From Microbacterium sp. p3-SID336 (GTDB lineage: Bacteria > Actinomycetota > Actinomycetes > Actinomycetales > Microbacteriaceae): a stretch of 64,000 nucleotides of DNA. The position numbers and the translations under genes are program-made. The notes under the pieces were generated by a model, which ran no database searches, had not been told where the DNA came from, and saw only the letters and a list, made by a program, of their open reading frames with translations. Positions 8,271 through 15,548 of the stretch are shown here, piece after piece (the stretch's first letter is position 1; every line of letters starts with the position of its first letter). The DNA lies in the NCBI RefSeq assembly GCF_025143365.1, contig NZ_JALXPE010000013.1, forward strand, positions 6,959 through 70,958. The letters are read 5' to 3'.

Positions 8271-9124
8271 GCATCCTCCTCGGTGCGACGCTCGCCGCCG
8301 GCATCCTGCTCGCGGTCTCGCCCTGGCTCTGGCCGGCAGGGCGGCGCTCCTCCTCATCCAGGCCGCGGGGACGCACCATCCGTCTTGTGGAGGAGGCCGG
8401 ATTCCCCGCGCATTCCTCGCGCACGCTGCTGCTGACCATCGTGATCGGCGCGGTCGTCGCGGCGGCCATCACCTGGCTGGTCACGGGGATCGGCGTGTTG
8501 GCGACCCTGGCCGCGGTCGCGGGCGGGGCGGCGCCGATCGCGTTCCTGCGCGGACGGCGACTCCGTCTGCGCCGGCTGCGTCGGCAGCTCTGGCCGGACG
8601 TGTGCGACCTCCTGATCGCGTCCATCCGCGTGGGGCTGTCGCTGCCCGACGCCGTCGCGACCCTCGCGGAGTCGGCCCCGCCCGCTCTGCGACCGGCCTT
8701 CGCGGTGTTCGCCAGGGACCTGCAGGGCAGCGGACGGTTCGAGGCGAGTCTCGACCGACTGAAGGACGCGCTCGCCGACCCGATCGGAGACCGCATCGTG
8801 GAGACACTGCGAATGGCCAGGCAGGTGGGCGGCACGGAGCTCATCGGCGTGCTGCGTGCCCTGTCGGCGTCCGTGCGGGCCGATGCCGCTCTCCGCGGCG
8901 AGGTGGAGGCGCGGCAGTCGTGGATCCGCGGCGCCGCTGTGCTCGGAGCCGTCGCGCCGTGGGTCATCCTCGTCCTTCTGGTGCTGCGCCCCGAGGGTGC
9001 GAAGGCGTACGGAACCCCGGAGGGTGTGATGGTGATCTGCGCGGGTGCCGTCGTCTCGACTCTCGCGTTCCGGATCATGATCCGGATCGGCCGCCTTCCC
9101 GAGCCGCGGCGGTGGTTCGGTTGA
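8267..9124 (+). CDS. tadB: TadB-like inner-membrane protein of the Tad pilus system
   Basis: A 285-residue membrane protein with a type II secretion F-domain. Transmembrane segments lie near residues 3-23 and 45-85, with a second group near 222-275. The central cytoplasmic region contains LWPDVCDLLIASIRVGLSLPDAVATL, typical of GspF/TadB. GTG 8267 overlaps the end of the split ATPase gene (GTGA). TadB and TadC form the membrane platform on which the ATPase acts. With the ATPase gene interrupted upstream, its transcription may depend on an element promoter or an internal one. Confidence 0.85.
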   Translation: MSILLGATLAAGILLAVSPWLWPAGRRSSSSRPRGRTIRLVEEAGFPAHSSRTLLLTIVIGAVVAAAITWLVTGIGVLATLAAVAGGAAPIAFLRGRRLRLRRLRRQLWPDVCDLLIASIRVGLSLPDAVATLAESAPPALRPAFAVFARDLQGSGRFEASLDRLKDALADPIGDRIVETLRMARQVGGTELIGVLRALSASVRADAALRGEVEARQSWIRGAAVLGAVAPWVILVLLVLRPEGAKAYGTPEGVMVICAGAVVSTLAFRIMIRIGRLPEPRRWFG

Positions 9125-10056
9125 GCGGCGTCACCGCCCTCGCCGTCGCCGTCCTCCTCGGCGGAGGGCTGGCCGTGGGCGTGCTCGGTGTCCTGACGGC
9201 GCTCCCGCGATGGCGAGCTGCGCCCCTCGCCCTGCGCATCGCCCCCTACGTCCGCGACGTCGTGGCGGACGATCTGCTCCCGCCCGAAGCTCTGCCCGCC
9301 GTCGGGGCACTGCCGGCGGGCAGCTCGGTCTGGGACCGCTTGCTCTGGACGTTCGAGCGGATGGTCGGAGGCGGCGAGACGCTGCGCTCGCGTCTCGCGC
9401 AGGCCGGCTCCGGTATCGGGACGGCGGCATTCCGCGGTCGGCAGCTCGCCTGGGGCCTCGGCGGGATCGTGACGGGAGCGCTCGCCGTGATCGCGCTCGT
9501 GCTGGCAGGACGCTGGTCGGTTCCGGTCGGTGTGATCCCCCTGCTGTGCGGTGCCCTCGCGGTCATCGGGTATGACATGCAGCTGTCCGCGCGGGTGAAG
9601 GCGCGGCGCGTCCGCCTCACGGATGAGCTGCCCACCACTCTGGAGTTCCTCGCGCTGTGCCTCTCCGCGGGAGAAGGCTTCCTGGATGCCGTGCGACGGG
9701 TGGCCGGTGTCGGCTCCGGTGAGCTCACCGGCGAACTGCGGCGCCTCGTGCTCGAGGTCGGCACCGGATCCACGACCGCGGACGCGCTCACGGCCATGGC
9801 GGCGCGGCTGCAGCTGCCCGGCCTGTCCCGTGCGGTGGATCAGATCGTGGCGGCGCTGGAGCACGGCGCACCACTCGCCGCAGTGCTCCATGCGCAGGCG
9901 GGGGATGCGCGGGAGGACGCCAAGCGCACGCTCATCGAGCAGGCGGGGCGCAAGGAGATCCTGATGCTGCTGCCGCTCGTGTTCCTGATCCTGCCGCTCT
10001 CGGTCGTCTTCGCCGTGTACCCCGGGCTGTTCATCCTCCGGCTCGGTATCGGCTGA
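9121..10056 (+). CDS. tadC: TadC-like inner-membrane protein of the Tad pilus system
   Basis: About 311 residues when started at TTG 9121, which overlaps the tadB stop as TTGA, as expected from the other four-base overlaps in this cluster. It has a hydrophobic N-terminus, a pair of membrane segments near residues 105-150, a cytoplasmic F-domain (LPTTLEFLALCLSAGEGFLDAVRRV, then GLSRAVDQIVAALEHGAPLAAVL), and a C-terminal hydrophobic segment ending YPGLFILRLGIG. The reading frame is open far upstream, but that part is noncoding shadow over tadB and the integrase. Confidence 0.85.
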   Translation: MSGVTALAVAVLLGGGLAVGVLGVLTALPRWRAAPLALRIAPYVRDVVADDLLPPEALPAVGALPAGSSVWDRLLWTFERMVGGGETLRSRLAQAGSGIGTAAFRGRQLAWGLGGIVTGALAVIALVLAGRWSVPVGVIPLLCGALAVIGYDMQLSARVKARRVRLTDELPTTLEFLALCLSAGEGFLDAVRRVAGVGSGELTGELRRLVLEVGTGSTTADALTAMAARLQLPGLSRAVDQIVAALEHGAPLAAVLHAQAGDAREDAKRTLIEQAGRKEILMLLPLVFLILPLSVVFAVYPGLFILRLGIG

Positions 10057-10118
10057 GTGCGGCGTCAGCCTGTGGATAACTCGGAAGGCGGAGGGGTCGC
10101 TCCGGGCAGACTGGCGGC

Positions 10119-10481
10119 ATGATCACACGTGCGCGTTCGATGCTCGCTATGCTCGACCCGACCTCGCCCAAGGTGCGTCTACACGGTACGGACGTGCCCG
10201 GCCCGCAGCCCGGTGGGGGTGGCAGCCCGTTCGAGCCGGGCCGAGGGCCGAGGAGTTCGGGGCACTGCGGGAGCCCGAACTCCCGCTCCCCGCGGTGGCG
10301 GGCGAAGAGCTGCACGGCCGGCGGCGCTCCCGGGCTCATCGAGGACGAGACCGGGGATGTCCCGGGCTGGGTGCTCGTCACGTTGATGACGGCAGGACTG
10401 GTGGTGGTGATCTGGGCCGTGGCCGGTCCGGCGCTCACGAACCTGTTCGAGCAGGCCATCCAGCGGGTCTCGGGTCTCTGA
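10119..10481 (+). CDS. Pilin-like small membrane protein of the Tad cluster
   Basis: A 120-residue protein. The first 80 residues are low-complexity and rich in Gly, Pro, Ser and Arg. The last 40 form a single hydrophobic helix (GWVLVTLMTAGLVVVIWAVAGPALTNLF) followed by a short amphipathic tail, the layout of a Flp-type pilin. The position between tadC and the tadE-like genes is where actinobacterial Flp pilins lie. Unlike a standard Flp prepilin, the processing region GDVPGW has Trp rather than Glu at the fifth position after the glycine. It starts at ATG 10119, 62 bp after tadC. The N-terminal part could be mis-started. Confidence 0.6.
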   Translation: MITRARSMLAMLDPTSPKVRLHGTDVPGPQPGGGGSPFEPGRGPRSSGHCGSPNSRSPRWRAKSCTAGGAPGLIEDETGDVPGWVLVTLMTAGLVVVIWAVAGPALTNLFEQAIQRVSGL

Positions 10482-10482
10482 G

Positions 10483-10881
10483 ATGAGGGTGCCGCACGTG
10501 GTCGCCGACGATCGCGGCTCGAACCCGGTCGAGTTCGTGCTGGTCGGGACACTGCTGACGGCACTCACGCTCGCGGTGCTGCAGCTCGCGCTCGCGGTGT
10601 ACGTGCGCAACGTCGTCCATGACGCGGCGGTCGAGGGGGCGTACCACGCAGCGCTTGCGGATACGAACCTGGCCGAGGGCGCGGAGGCGGCGCGCACGGT
10701 GATCGAGCGAGCGGTGGGCGCCGCTTATGCCGACGACATCGCGGTGGCGACGTCAGGGCAGCGCGGACAAGAGACGGTCGACGTCCGGATCCGCACCACC
10801 CTGCCGGTGTTCGGGCTGATCGGTGTGCCCTACGCGCTGCAGGTGGAGGCGCACGCGCCGGCGGAGTCCTTCGATGAATGA
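10483..10881 (+). CDS. tadE: TadE-like pseudopilin
   Basis: A 132-residue protein with a type IV pilin-like N-terminus: a short leader, then RGSNPVEFVLVG, matching the G/xxxxEF prepilin-peptidase motif, followed by one hydrophobic helix and an extracytoplasmic domain. This is the TadE pattern. It begins one base after the pilin-like gene's stop and overlaps the next tadE-like gene by 8 bp. It probably contributes to pilus assembly or tip structure. Confidence 0.8.
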   Translation: MRVPHVVADDRGSNPVEFVLVGTLLTALTLAVLQLALAVYVRNVVHDAAVEGAYHAALADTNLAEGAEAARTVIERAVGAAYADDIAVATSGQRGQETVDVRIRTTLPVFGLIGVPYALQVEAHAPAESFDE

Positions 10882-11308
10882 CGAGCGCGGGTCGAGCTCC
10901 CTGGAGTTCATCGCGGTCGGCGTGATCCTCCTCGTCCCGCTCGCCTACCTGGTGATGGTGCTCGGCGCGATCCAGGAGCAGACGCTCGGCGTGGAGTCCG
11001 CTGCGCGCCACGCGGCGAGGGTGATCGCCACCGCCCCGGATGCCGATAGCGCCGCGAGCCGAGGCGACGCAGTGCTGGCCGGCATCGTCCAGGAGTACGG
11101 CATCGACCCTGGCGAGGTGACACTGACCGTCCGATGCACGCCGGAAGGACAGGAGTGCCCGTCCGCGGGGGCGACCGTCATGGTCACCGTCGGGACGACG
11201 GCGCGGCTGCCGTTCGTGCCTGCGATCCTCGGACTCGACCGCGCGACGGCGATCCCGGTGGAAGCCAGCGCGGTGCAGAAGGTGTCGCGGCAATGGAGCG
11301 CGCAGTGA
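10874..11308 (+). CDS. Second TadE-like pseudopilin
   Basis: A 144-residue protein starting at ATG 10874, eight bases inside the previous gene. It has ERGSSSLEFIAVG, again a prepilin G/xxxxEF site, then a long hydrophobic helix and a domain with two cysteines (RCTPEGQEC) that may form a disulfide outside the membrane. It is a paralogue of the preceding gene, and pairs of tadE-like genes are usual in actinobacterial Tad clusters. Confidence 0.78.
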   Translation: MNDERGSSSLEFIAVGVILLVPLAYLVMVLGAIQEQTLGVESAARHAARVIATAPDADSAASRGDAVLAGIVQEYGIDPGEVTLTVRCTPEGQECPSAGATVMVTVGTTARLPFVPAILGLDRATAIPVEASAVQKVSRQWSAQ

Positions 11309-11820
11309 AGACGGCGATCCCCCTCCCTGCGGTGGAGTGGGCGCACGGAGCTGCGGAAGAGCGCGGGACTGCGGCGGGGAGCAGTGCGGAGGAGGGGAGC
11401 GGTGCGGAGGAGGCACGCGAGGCGGAGGAGGGGAGCATCATGCTGCTCGTGCTCGGCTACGTCCTGCTCGCGCTCGCGGTGGTGTTCGTGTGCGTGTGCG
11501 CGACAGACCTGTACATCGCGCAGAAGCGCCTGGACACCCTTGCCGACGCGGCGGCGCTCGCCGGAGCGGACGGCTTCACGCTCCGCCTCGACGGCGACGC
11601 GGCGCGGGCGGAGCTCACCGATGAGGGAGTGCGCGCACAGTCGCAGCCCCTGGTCGACGGTGCGGGGACGGAGGCTGTCCTCGTCGCAGCCGACACTCCC
11701 GACGGCAGTTCTGCCCGGGTGACCGTGAGCGTGCCCTGGCACCCTCCGCTCGTGTCTCCCTTCGTGCCGGACGGCCTGCTGCTCCGGTCCACGGCGACCA
11801 GCCGCACGGCGTTGCGCTGA
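11293..11820 (+). CDS. TadG/Rv3654c-like pilus-cluster membrane protein
   Basis: About 175 residues. One hydrophobic segment (MLLVLGYVLLALAVVFVCVC) is followed by ADLYIAQKRLDTLADAAALAGADG-like sequence, characteristic of the small TadG/helicase-locus TadE-like proteins that end actinobacterial Tad operons. An unusual acidic linker of Glu, Ala, Gly and Ser repeats (about residues 20-47) precedes the membrane segment. ATG 11293 is used; GTG 11305 overlaps the previous stop as GTGA with GGAG upstream and is equally plausible. Confidence 0.7.
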   Translation: MERAVKTAIPLPAVEWAHGAAEERGTAAGSSAEEGSGAEEAREAEEGSIMLLVLGYVLLALAVVFVCVCATDLYIAQKRLDTLADAAALAGADGFTLRLDGDAARAELTDEGVRAQSQPLVDGAGTEAVLVAADTPDGSSARVTVSVPWHPPLVSPFVPDGLLLRSTATSRTALR

Positions 11821-11830
11821 CCGGAGGAGT

Positions 11831-11858
11831 CGGCTCGTCGGATGGGCGGGACGAGCCG
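11831..11858. terminator. Hairpin between the Tad cluster and the convergent MFS gene
   Basis: A 9-bp perfect inverted repeat, CGGCTCGTC (11831-11839) with GACGAGCCG (11850-11858), and a 10-base loop, placed between two convergent genes. It lacks a T-run, as is common in high-GC actinobacteria. Confidence 0.5.
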
Positions 11859-11883
11859 GTGGCGGGCGCGTGCGAGCGCGGGG

Positions 11884-13164
11884 TCAGTCGTGGTCGACGG
11901 AGTCGTCGGGGCGTCCGTCGCGAGGGACGAACCGAGGGATCCAGCGCAGGAACGCGGCGGCGCCCAGGATCCCGACCACCCCGATGGCCCCGGCGGCGAC
12001 GGAGAGCGTGGAGACGGCTGTGATGGCGGAGACCAGCAGCGGAGCCATCGCCCCGCCCGCGTCGGTGAGCGTACGCCACGACCCGAGGAATGCTGCGGGC
12101 TCGCGCTTCGGGGCGACGTCGGCGCCGAGCGTGAGCAGGATGCCGCTCGACAGGCCGTTGCCGACGCCGAGCACGGCCGCGAACATGCCGAACCACAGCA
12201 CAGCGGCATCGGCCTCGTGCGTGAAGGCGAGCGCCAGGAAACCGGCGCCCATGAGCAGCATCGCGGGCATGGCCGCCCACAGGCGACCGAAACGGTCCAT
12301 CACCTGCCCGCTGGCGTAGAACAGCGCGAAGTCGATCGCGCCGGACACGCCGACCACGAGGGCGATCGTGGAAGCGTCGAGGCCGAGGGAGAGGCCCCAC
12401 AGCGGAAGCACGACCTGCCGCGCCGACCGCACGGCAGCCAGGGATGCCGCCGCGAGCCCGAGACGTGAGAGCAGCCCGCGTTGCCGCCACATCGTCTGGA
12501 AGATGCCCGCGCGCTCGATCGTGGGGATGGAGCCGCTCACCGCTTCGCCGCTGTCCTCCACGAAGCGCTCGCTGGACCGCACGGGCGGGATCGTCTTCTC
12601 CGGATCCGGTCCGAACAGCACCAGTACGACCATGACGACGAGACAGGCGATGAAGAACCAGATCGCGGCGACCTCGCTGCCGAACAGCTGCAGCAGGCCC
12701 GCCGCGACGAACGGCCCGATGAAGATGCCGAGGCGGAAGCTGCCGCCCAGCAGAGACAGCGAGCGAGCACGGAAGGGGAGCGGCACTCGCGTGGTCATGA
12801 AGGCGTGCCGCGCGAGGCCGAACGCGGCAGCGCACAGTCCGAGCACGAAGACCGAGGCCGCGAGCACCGCGAGCGACGGCGCGAACATCATCCCGGCGCC
12901 CGAGGCGAGTGCGACGATGCCGGCGATCACCATCGTGAAGCGCTCTCCGATGCGTCCCACCGCCCACCCGGCCGGAAGGTTGCCGCACAGCTGACCGACG
13001 ACGAGGGCGGACGCGACCAGCGCCGCGCCCGCGACGTCGGCGCCCATCGACGCGGCGAGCACGGGGATCAGCGGGATCACCGCGCCCTCGCCCAGCGCGA
13101 AGAGGATGGTCGGCAGGTACACCATCGGCCCGAACTGACGAAGGACCGCTGACGCACTGCTCAC
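11884..13164 (-). CDS. Major facilitator superfamily transporter
   Basis: A 426-residue protein with about twelve hydrophobic segments. The first half has MVYLPTILFALGEGAVIPLIPVLAASMGADVAGAALV, and the loop between helices 2 and 3 reads GWAVGRIGERF. A central cytoplasmic loop (about residues 195-230) separates the halves. GTG 13164 is chosen because a TAGCGT box (reverse strand 13177-13172) ends seven bases before it, the leaderless arrangement seen repeatedly in this window; GTG 13173 would overlap that box. The family resembles drug-efflux or sugar MFS proteins, but the substrate cannot be read from sequence. Convergent with the Tad cluster and divergent from prfB. Confidence 0.85.
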   Translation of the reverse strand: MSSASAVLRQFGPMVYLPTILFALGEGAVIPLIPVLAASMGADVAGAALVASALVVGQLCGNLPAGWAVGRIGERFTMVIAGIVALASGAGMMFAPSLAVLAASVFVLGLCAAAFGLARHAFMTTRVPLPFRARSLSLLGGSFRLGIFIGPFVAAGLLQLFGSEVAAIWFFIACLVVMVVLVLFGPDPEKTIPPVRSSERFVEDSGEAVSGSIPTIERAGIFQTMWRQRGLLSRLGLAAASLAAVRSARQVVLPLWGLSLGLDASTIALVVGVSGAIDFALFYASGQVMDRFGRLWAAMPAMLLMGAGFLALAFTHEADAAVLWFGMFAAVLGVGNGLSSGILLTLGADVAPKREPAAFLGSWRTLTDAGGAMAPLLVSAITAVSTLSVAAGAIGVVGILGAAAFLRWIPRFVPRDGRPDDSVDHD

Positions 13165-13171
13165 GTCCCTC

Positions 13172-13177
13172 ACGCTA
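13172..13177 (-). promoter_or_regulatory. -10 box of the MFS transporter gene
   Basis: TAGCGT on the reverse strand, seven bases before GTG 13164. It fixes the transporter start and predicts a leaderless mRNA. Confidence 0.45.
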
Positions 13178-13229
13178 CCCCCGGGCGCGGGCACACCAGG
13201 ACCCGTCGCCGCGCGTGCGGGCGGCACGT

Positions 13230-13235
13230 TAGGCT
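13230..13235 (+). promoter_or_regulatory. -10 box of prfB
   Basis: TAGGCT lies eight bases before ATG 13244 with no Shine-Dalgarno between them, predicting a leaderless or nearly leaderless transcript. Confidence 0.5.
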
Positions 13236-13243
13236 GAGGTGTC

Positions 13244-14353
13244 ATGCTCGAACTAGATCTCTCCGCCGAAATCCAGGCGCTCAGGCACACCTTCGGCGAC
13301 ATCAGCGAGGTCGTCGACGTCAACCGTCTCCGCGAGGACATCGCGCGGCTCAGCGAGGAGGCCGGCGCCCCCGACCTCTGGGACGACACCGAGAACGCCC
13401 AGAAGGTCACGAGCGCCCTGAGCCACCGCCAGTCGGAGCTCGCCCGCATCACCGGCATCGCGCAGCGCCTCGACGACCTCGAGGTGCTCGTCGACCTGGC
13501 CAATGAGATGGGCGACGAGGACTCCGCGATCGAGGCGCGCAACGAGCTCAGCATCCTCACGGACCTCATCAACCAGCTCGAGGTGCAGACCCTGCTGGAC
13601 GGCGAGTACGACGAGCGCAGCGCGATCGTCACGATCCGCTCCGGTGCCGGGGGCGATGACGCCACCGATTTCGCCGAGATGCTCATGCGCATGTATCTCC
13701 GGTGGGCCGAGCGGCACAAGTACCCGGTGAAGGTCATGGACACCTCCTACGCGGAGGGCGCCGGCATCAAGTCGGCGACGTTCGAGATCGACGCCCCGTA
13801 CGCCTTCGGCACGATCTCGGTCGAGGCCGGCACCCACCGCCTCGCGCGCATCAGCCCGTTCGGCTCGGCCGACAAGCGCCAGACCTCTTTCGCGGCTGTC
13901 GAGGTCATCCCGCTCATGGAGGAGGCGACCGAGGTCGACATCCCCGAGAACGACATCCGGGTGGACGTCTTCCGCTCGTCCGGCCCCGGTGGGCAGTCCG
14001 TGAACACGACCGACTCGGCCGTGCGCATCACCCATCTGCCGACCGGCATCGTCGTGTCGATGCAGAACGAGAAGTCGCAGATCCAGAACCGTGCCGCGGC
14101 GATGCGCGTGCTCCAGAACCGACTCCTTCTGCTGCAGAAGGAGCAGGAGGCGGCCAAGAAGAAGGAGCTCGCCGGCAACATCACGGCCAGCTGGGGCGAC
14201 CAGATGCGCTCCTACTTCCTCTACGGCCAGCAGCTGGTGAAGGACCTGCGGACCGGACAGGAGTCGGGCAACCCGGCCGCCGTGTTCGACGGCGACCTCG
14301 ACGACTTCATCTCGGCAGGCATCCGCTGGCGCAAGCGCCGCGACGAGGACTGA
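13244..14353 (+). CDS. prfB: Peptide chain release factor 2
   Basis: A 369-residue class I release factor. The stop-codon-reading tripeptide is SPF (residues 204-206), the RF2 version that recognises UGA and UAA, and the peptidyl-hydrolysis motif GGQ is at 249-251. Unlike the E. coli gene, there is no in-frame UGA or frameshift site near the start: the frame runs uninterrupted from ATG 13244. It acts on the ribosome at translation termination. A strong hairpin terminator follows within 10 bp, and in many actinobacteria prfB lies just upstream of ftsEX, as here with two genes between. Confidence 0.97.
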   Translation: MLELDLSAEIQALRHTFGDISEVVDVNRLREDIARLSEEAGAPDLWDDTENAQKVTSALSHRQSELARITGIAQRLDDLEVLVDLANEMGDEDSAIEARNELSILTDLINQLEVQTLLDGEYDERSAIVTIRSGAGGDDATDFAEMLMRMYLRWAERHKYPVKVMDTSYAEGAGIKSATFEIDAPYAFGTISVEAGTHRLARISPFGSADKRQTSFAAVEVIPLMEEATEVDIPENDIRVDVFRSSGPGGQSVNTTDSAVRITHLPTGIVVSMQNEKSQIQNRAAAMRVLQNRLLLLQKEQEAAKKKELAGNITASWGDQMRSYFLYGQQLVKDLRTGQESGNPAAVFDGDLDDFISAGIRWRKRRDED

Positions 14354-14360
14354 ACATGAC

Positions 14361-14386
14361 GAAGGCCCCGGGCGACCGGGGCCTTC
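14361..14386. terminator. prfB terminator
   Basis: An 11-bp perfect stem, GAAGGCCCCGG (14361-14371) with CCGGGGCCTTC (14376-14386), and a four-base loop, followed by GTTGTG. It lies between convergent genes and may serve both. Confidence 0.8.
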
Positions 14387-14410
14387 GTTGTGTGGCAGGG
14401 TCGGCGGATC

Positions 14411-15511
14411 TCAGCGACCCGAGCCCTGGAGGGATCCGGTCACATCCTCGTAGCTGTACACGATGCACTGGATGGCGCGGTCGTCGGCGCGGTTCCAGGA
14501 CCCTTTCGTGGGCTGGTAGCTGTAGAAGTCCAGCTCGGATTGCTCGTACGTGAGGCCGACGAAGCTCTCGAACTGGGCCAGGCACCCGTCCCAGGCCGTC
14601 TCCTGGAGGGCGCTGTCTCCGGGGAACTCGCCGTCCTCGACCTCGAAGATGTAGAACACCTCGTCGGTGTGCGGCTGGTCGCAGGGGACGACCGGCAGTT
14701 CGGAGATCTGGTCGACATCGGTGTAGTCGACGTACGGGAGGCAGTCTCCGACCGCGAGGTCCTCGAACGCGACCATCTCGGCGCCTTCGATCTCGGACGG
14801 GTCCGGCGCGGGTGACGGTGCCTCCGATGCGCTCGGGCTCGGGGCGGGCGTGGATCCGGCACCCGCCTCGACCGCGGCCGTGAGCCCCAGCGTCACGAGC
14901 GCGACCGCACCGGCGAGCGCGGAACCGACGATCGCGACGCTCAGACCCGCGATGCCGGGCCACTTCGCCCCGCGCAGGAACAGCGACACGATCGACACCA
15001 CCAGCGCGATCCCGAGCAGCACCCATCCCGCGAGTGCGACGGGCGGTATGCACGCGAGCACCACGCCGATCACCGCGGCGGCCAGACCCGCGACGCCCAC
15101 CGGCGAGATGCGCCGCCGTGGGGGCGCGGCCGGAGCTGCTCCGTACGGAGCGGTGGCGTCGTGCGGGGTGTTGGCGTCGTGCGGGGTGTTGGTGCCGTAC
15201 CGGGTGTTGGTGCCGTACGGGGTGTTGGTGCCGTAGGGAGCGGTGGTGCCGTAGGGAGCGGTGGTGCCGGATCCGGGGAGCGGGTGCTCCTGCCCGGGAA
15301 GCGCATACGGCGGTGCGAACGGGTGCTCCGGCGCGGGAGGGATGTCGGGGACAGCTGCTTCCGCTTCTGTCGCGTCTGCTGCCGTGGGGGCGGGAGCGGG
15401 AGCGGCAGGGGGAGTGTGCTCTGCGGAGCGGACGTGCGTCGTCCACTGCTGCCCGTCCCACCACCGCAGGTCGCCGGAACCGTCGTCGTACCAGCCCGCG
15501 GGTGTCGTCAT
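14411..15511 (-). CDS. DUF2510 membrane protein with septum-formation-type extracellular domain
   Basis: A 366-residue protein. Residues 1-28 (TPAGWYDDGSGDLRWWDGQQWT) are a DUF2510 domain. Then comes a Pro/Tyr/Gly/Thr-rich repeat segment (about 75-125), two or three membrane helices with DUF4190-like character (about 135-220), and an extracellular domain. That last domain (from about 245) contains VGDCLPY and VPCDQPHTDEVF, with conserved-looking cysteines as in the 'septum formation' family. The start at 15511 is anchored by the DUF2510 motif. It is a paralogue of the next gene, which shares the N-terminal half. A role in envelope or septum biology is inferred from domains only. Confidence 0.75.
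   Translation of the reverse strand: MTTPAGWYDDGSGDLRWWDGQQWTTHVRSAEHTPPAAPAPAPTAADATEAEAAVPDIPPAPEHPFAPPYALPGQEHPLPGSGTTAPYGTTAPYGTNTPYGTNTRYGTNTPHDANTPHDATAPYGAAPAAPPRRRISPVGVAGLAAAVIGVVLACIPPVALAGWVLLGIALVVSIVSLFLRGAKWPGIAGLSVAIVGSALAGAVALVTLGLTAAVEAGAGSTPAPSPSASEAPSPAPDPSEIEGAEMVAFEDLAVGDCLPYVDYTDVDQISELPVVPCDQPHTDEVFYIFEVEDGEFPGDSALQETAWDGCLAQFESFVGLTYEQSELDFYSYQPTKGSWNRADDRAIQCIVYSYEDVTGSLQGSGR
15141..15269 (-). repeat. In-frame 18-bp tandem repeat in the DUF2510 gene
   Basis: Seven or so imperfect copies of an 18-bp unit encoding YGTNTP/YGTTAP-type hexapeptides, some drifted to HDANTP. The unit length keeps the frame, so copy-number change would lengthen or shorten the linker without breaking the protein. 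Confidence 0.7.
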
Positions 15512-15548
15512 GGAATGGCCTGGTCTTTCTGTGGGGGAATGGCGGCGC

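Noticed and set aside
6025..9120. A long forward frame leading into tadC
   Set aside because: It crosses the integrase, the element junction and tadB in the wrong frame; tadC proper starts at TTG 9121.
13244..13330. Programmed +1 frameshift in prfB
   Set aside because: The frame is uninterrupted from ATG and no in-frame TGA or CTTTGAC slip site is present.
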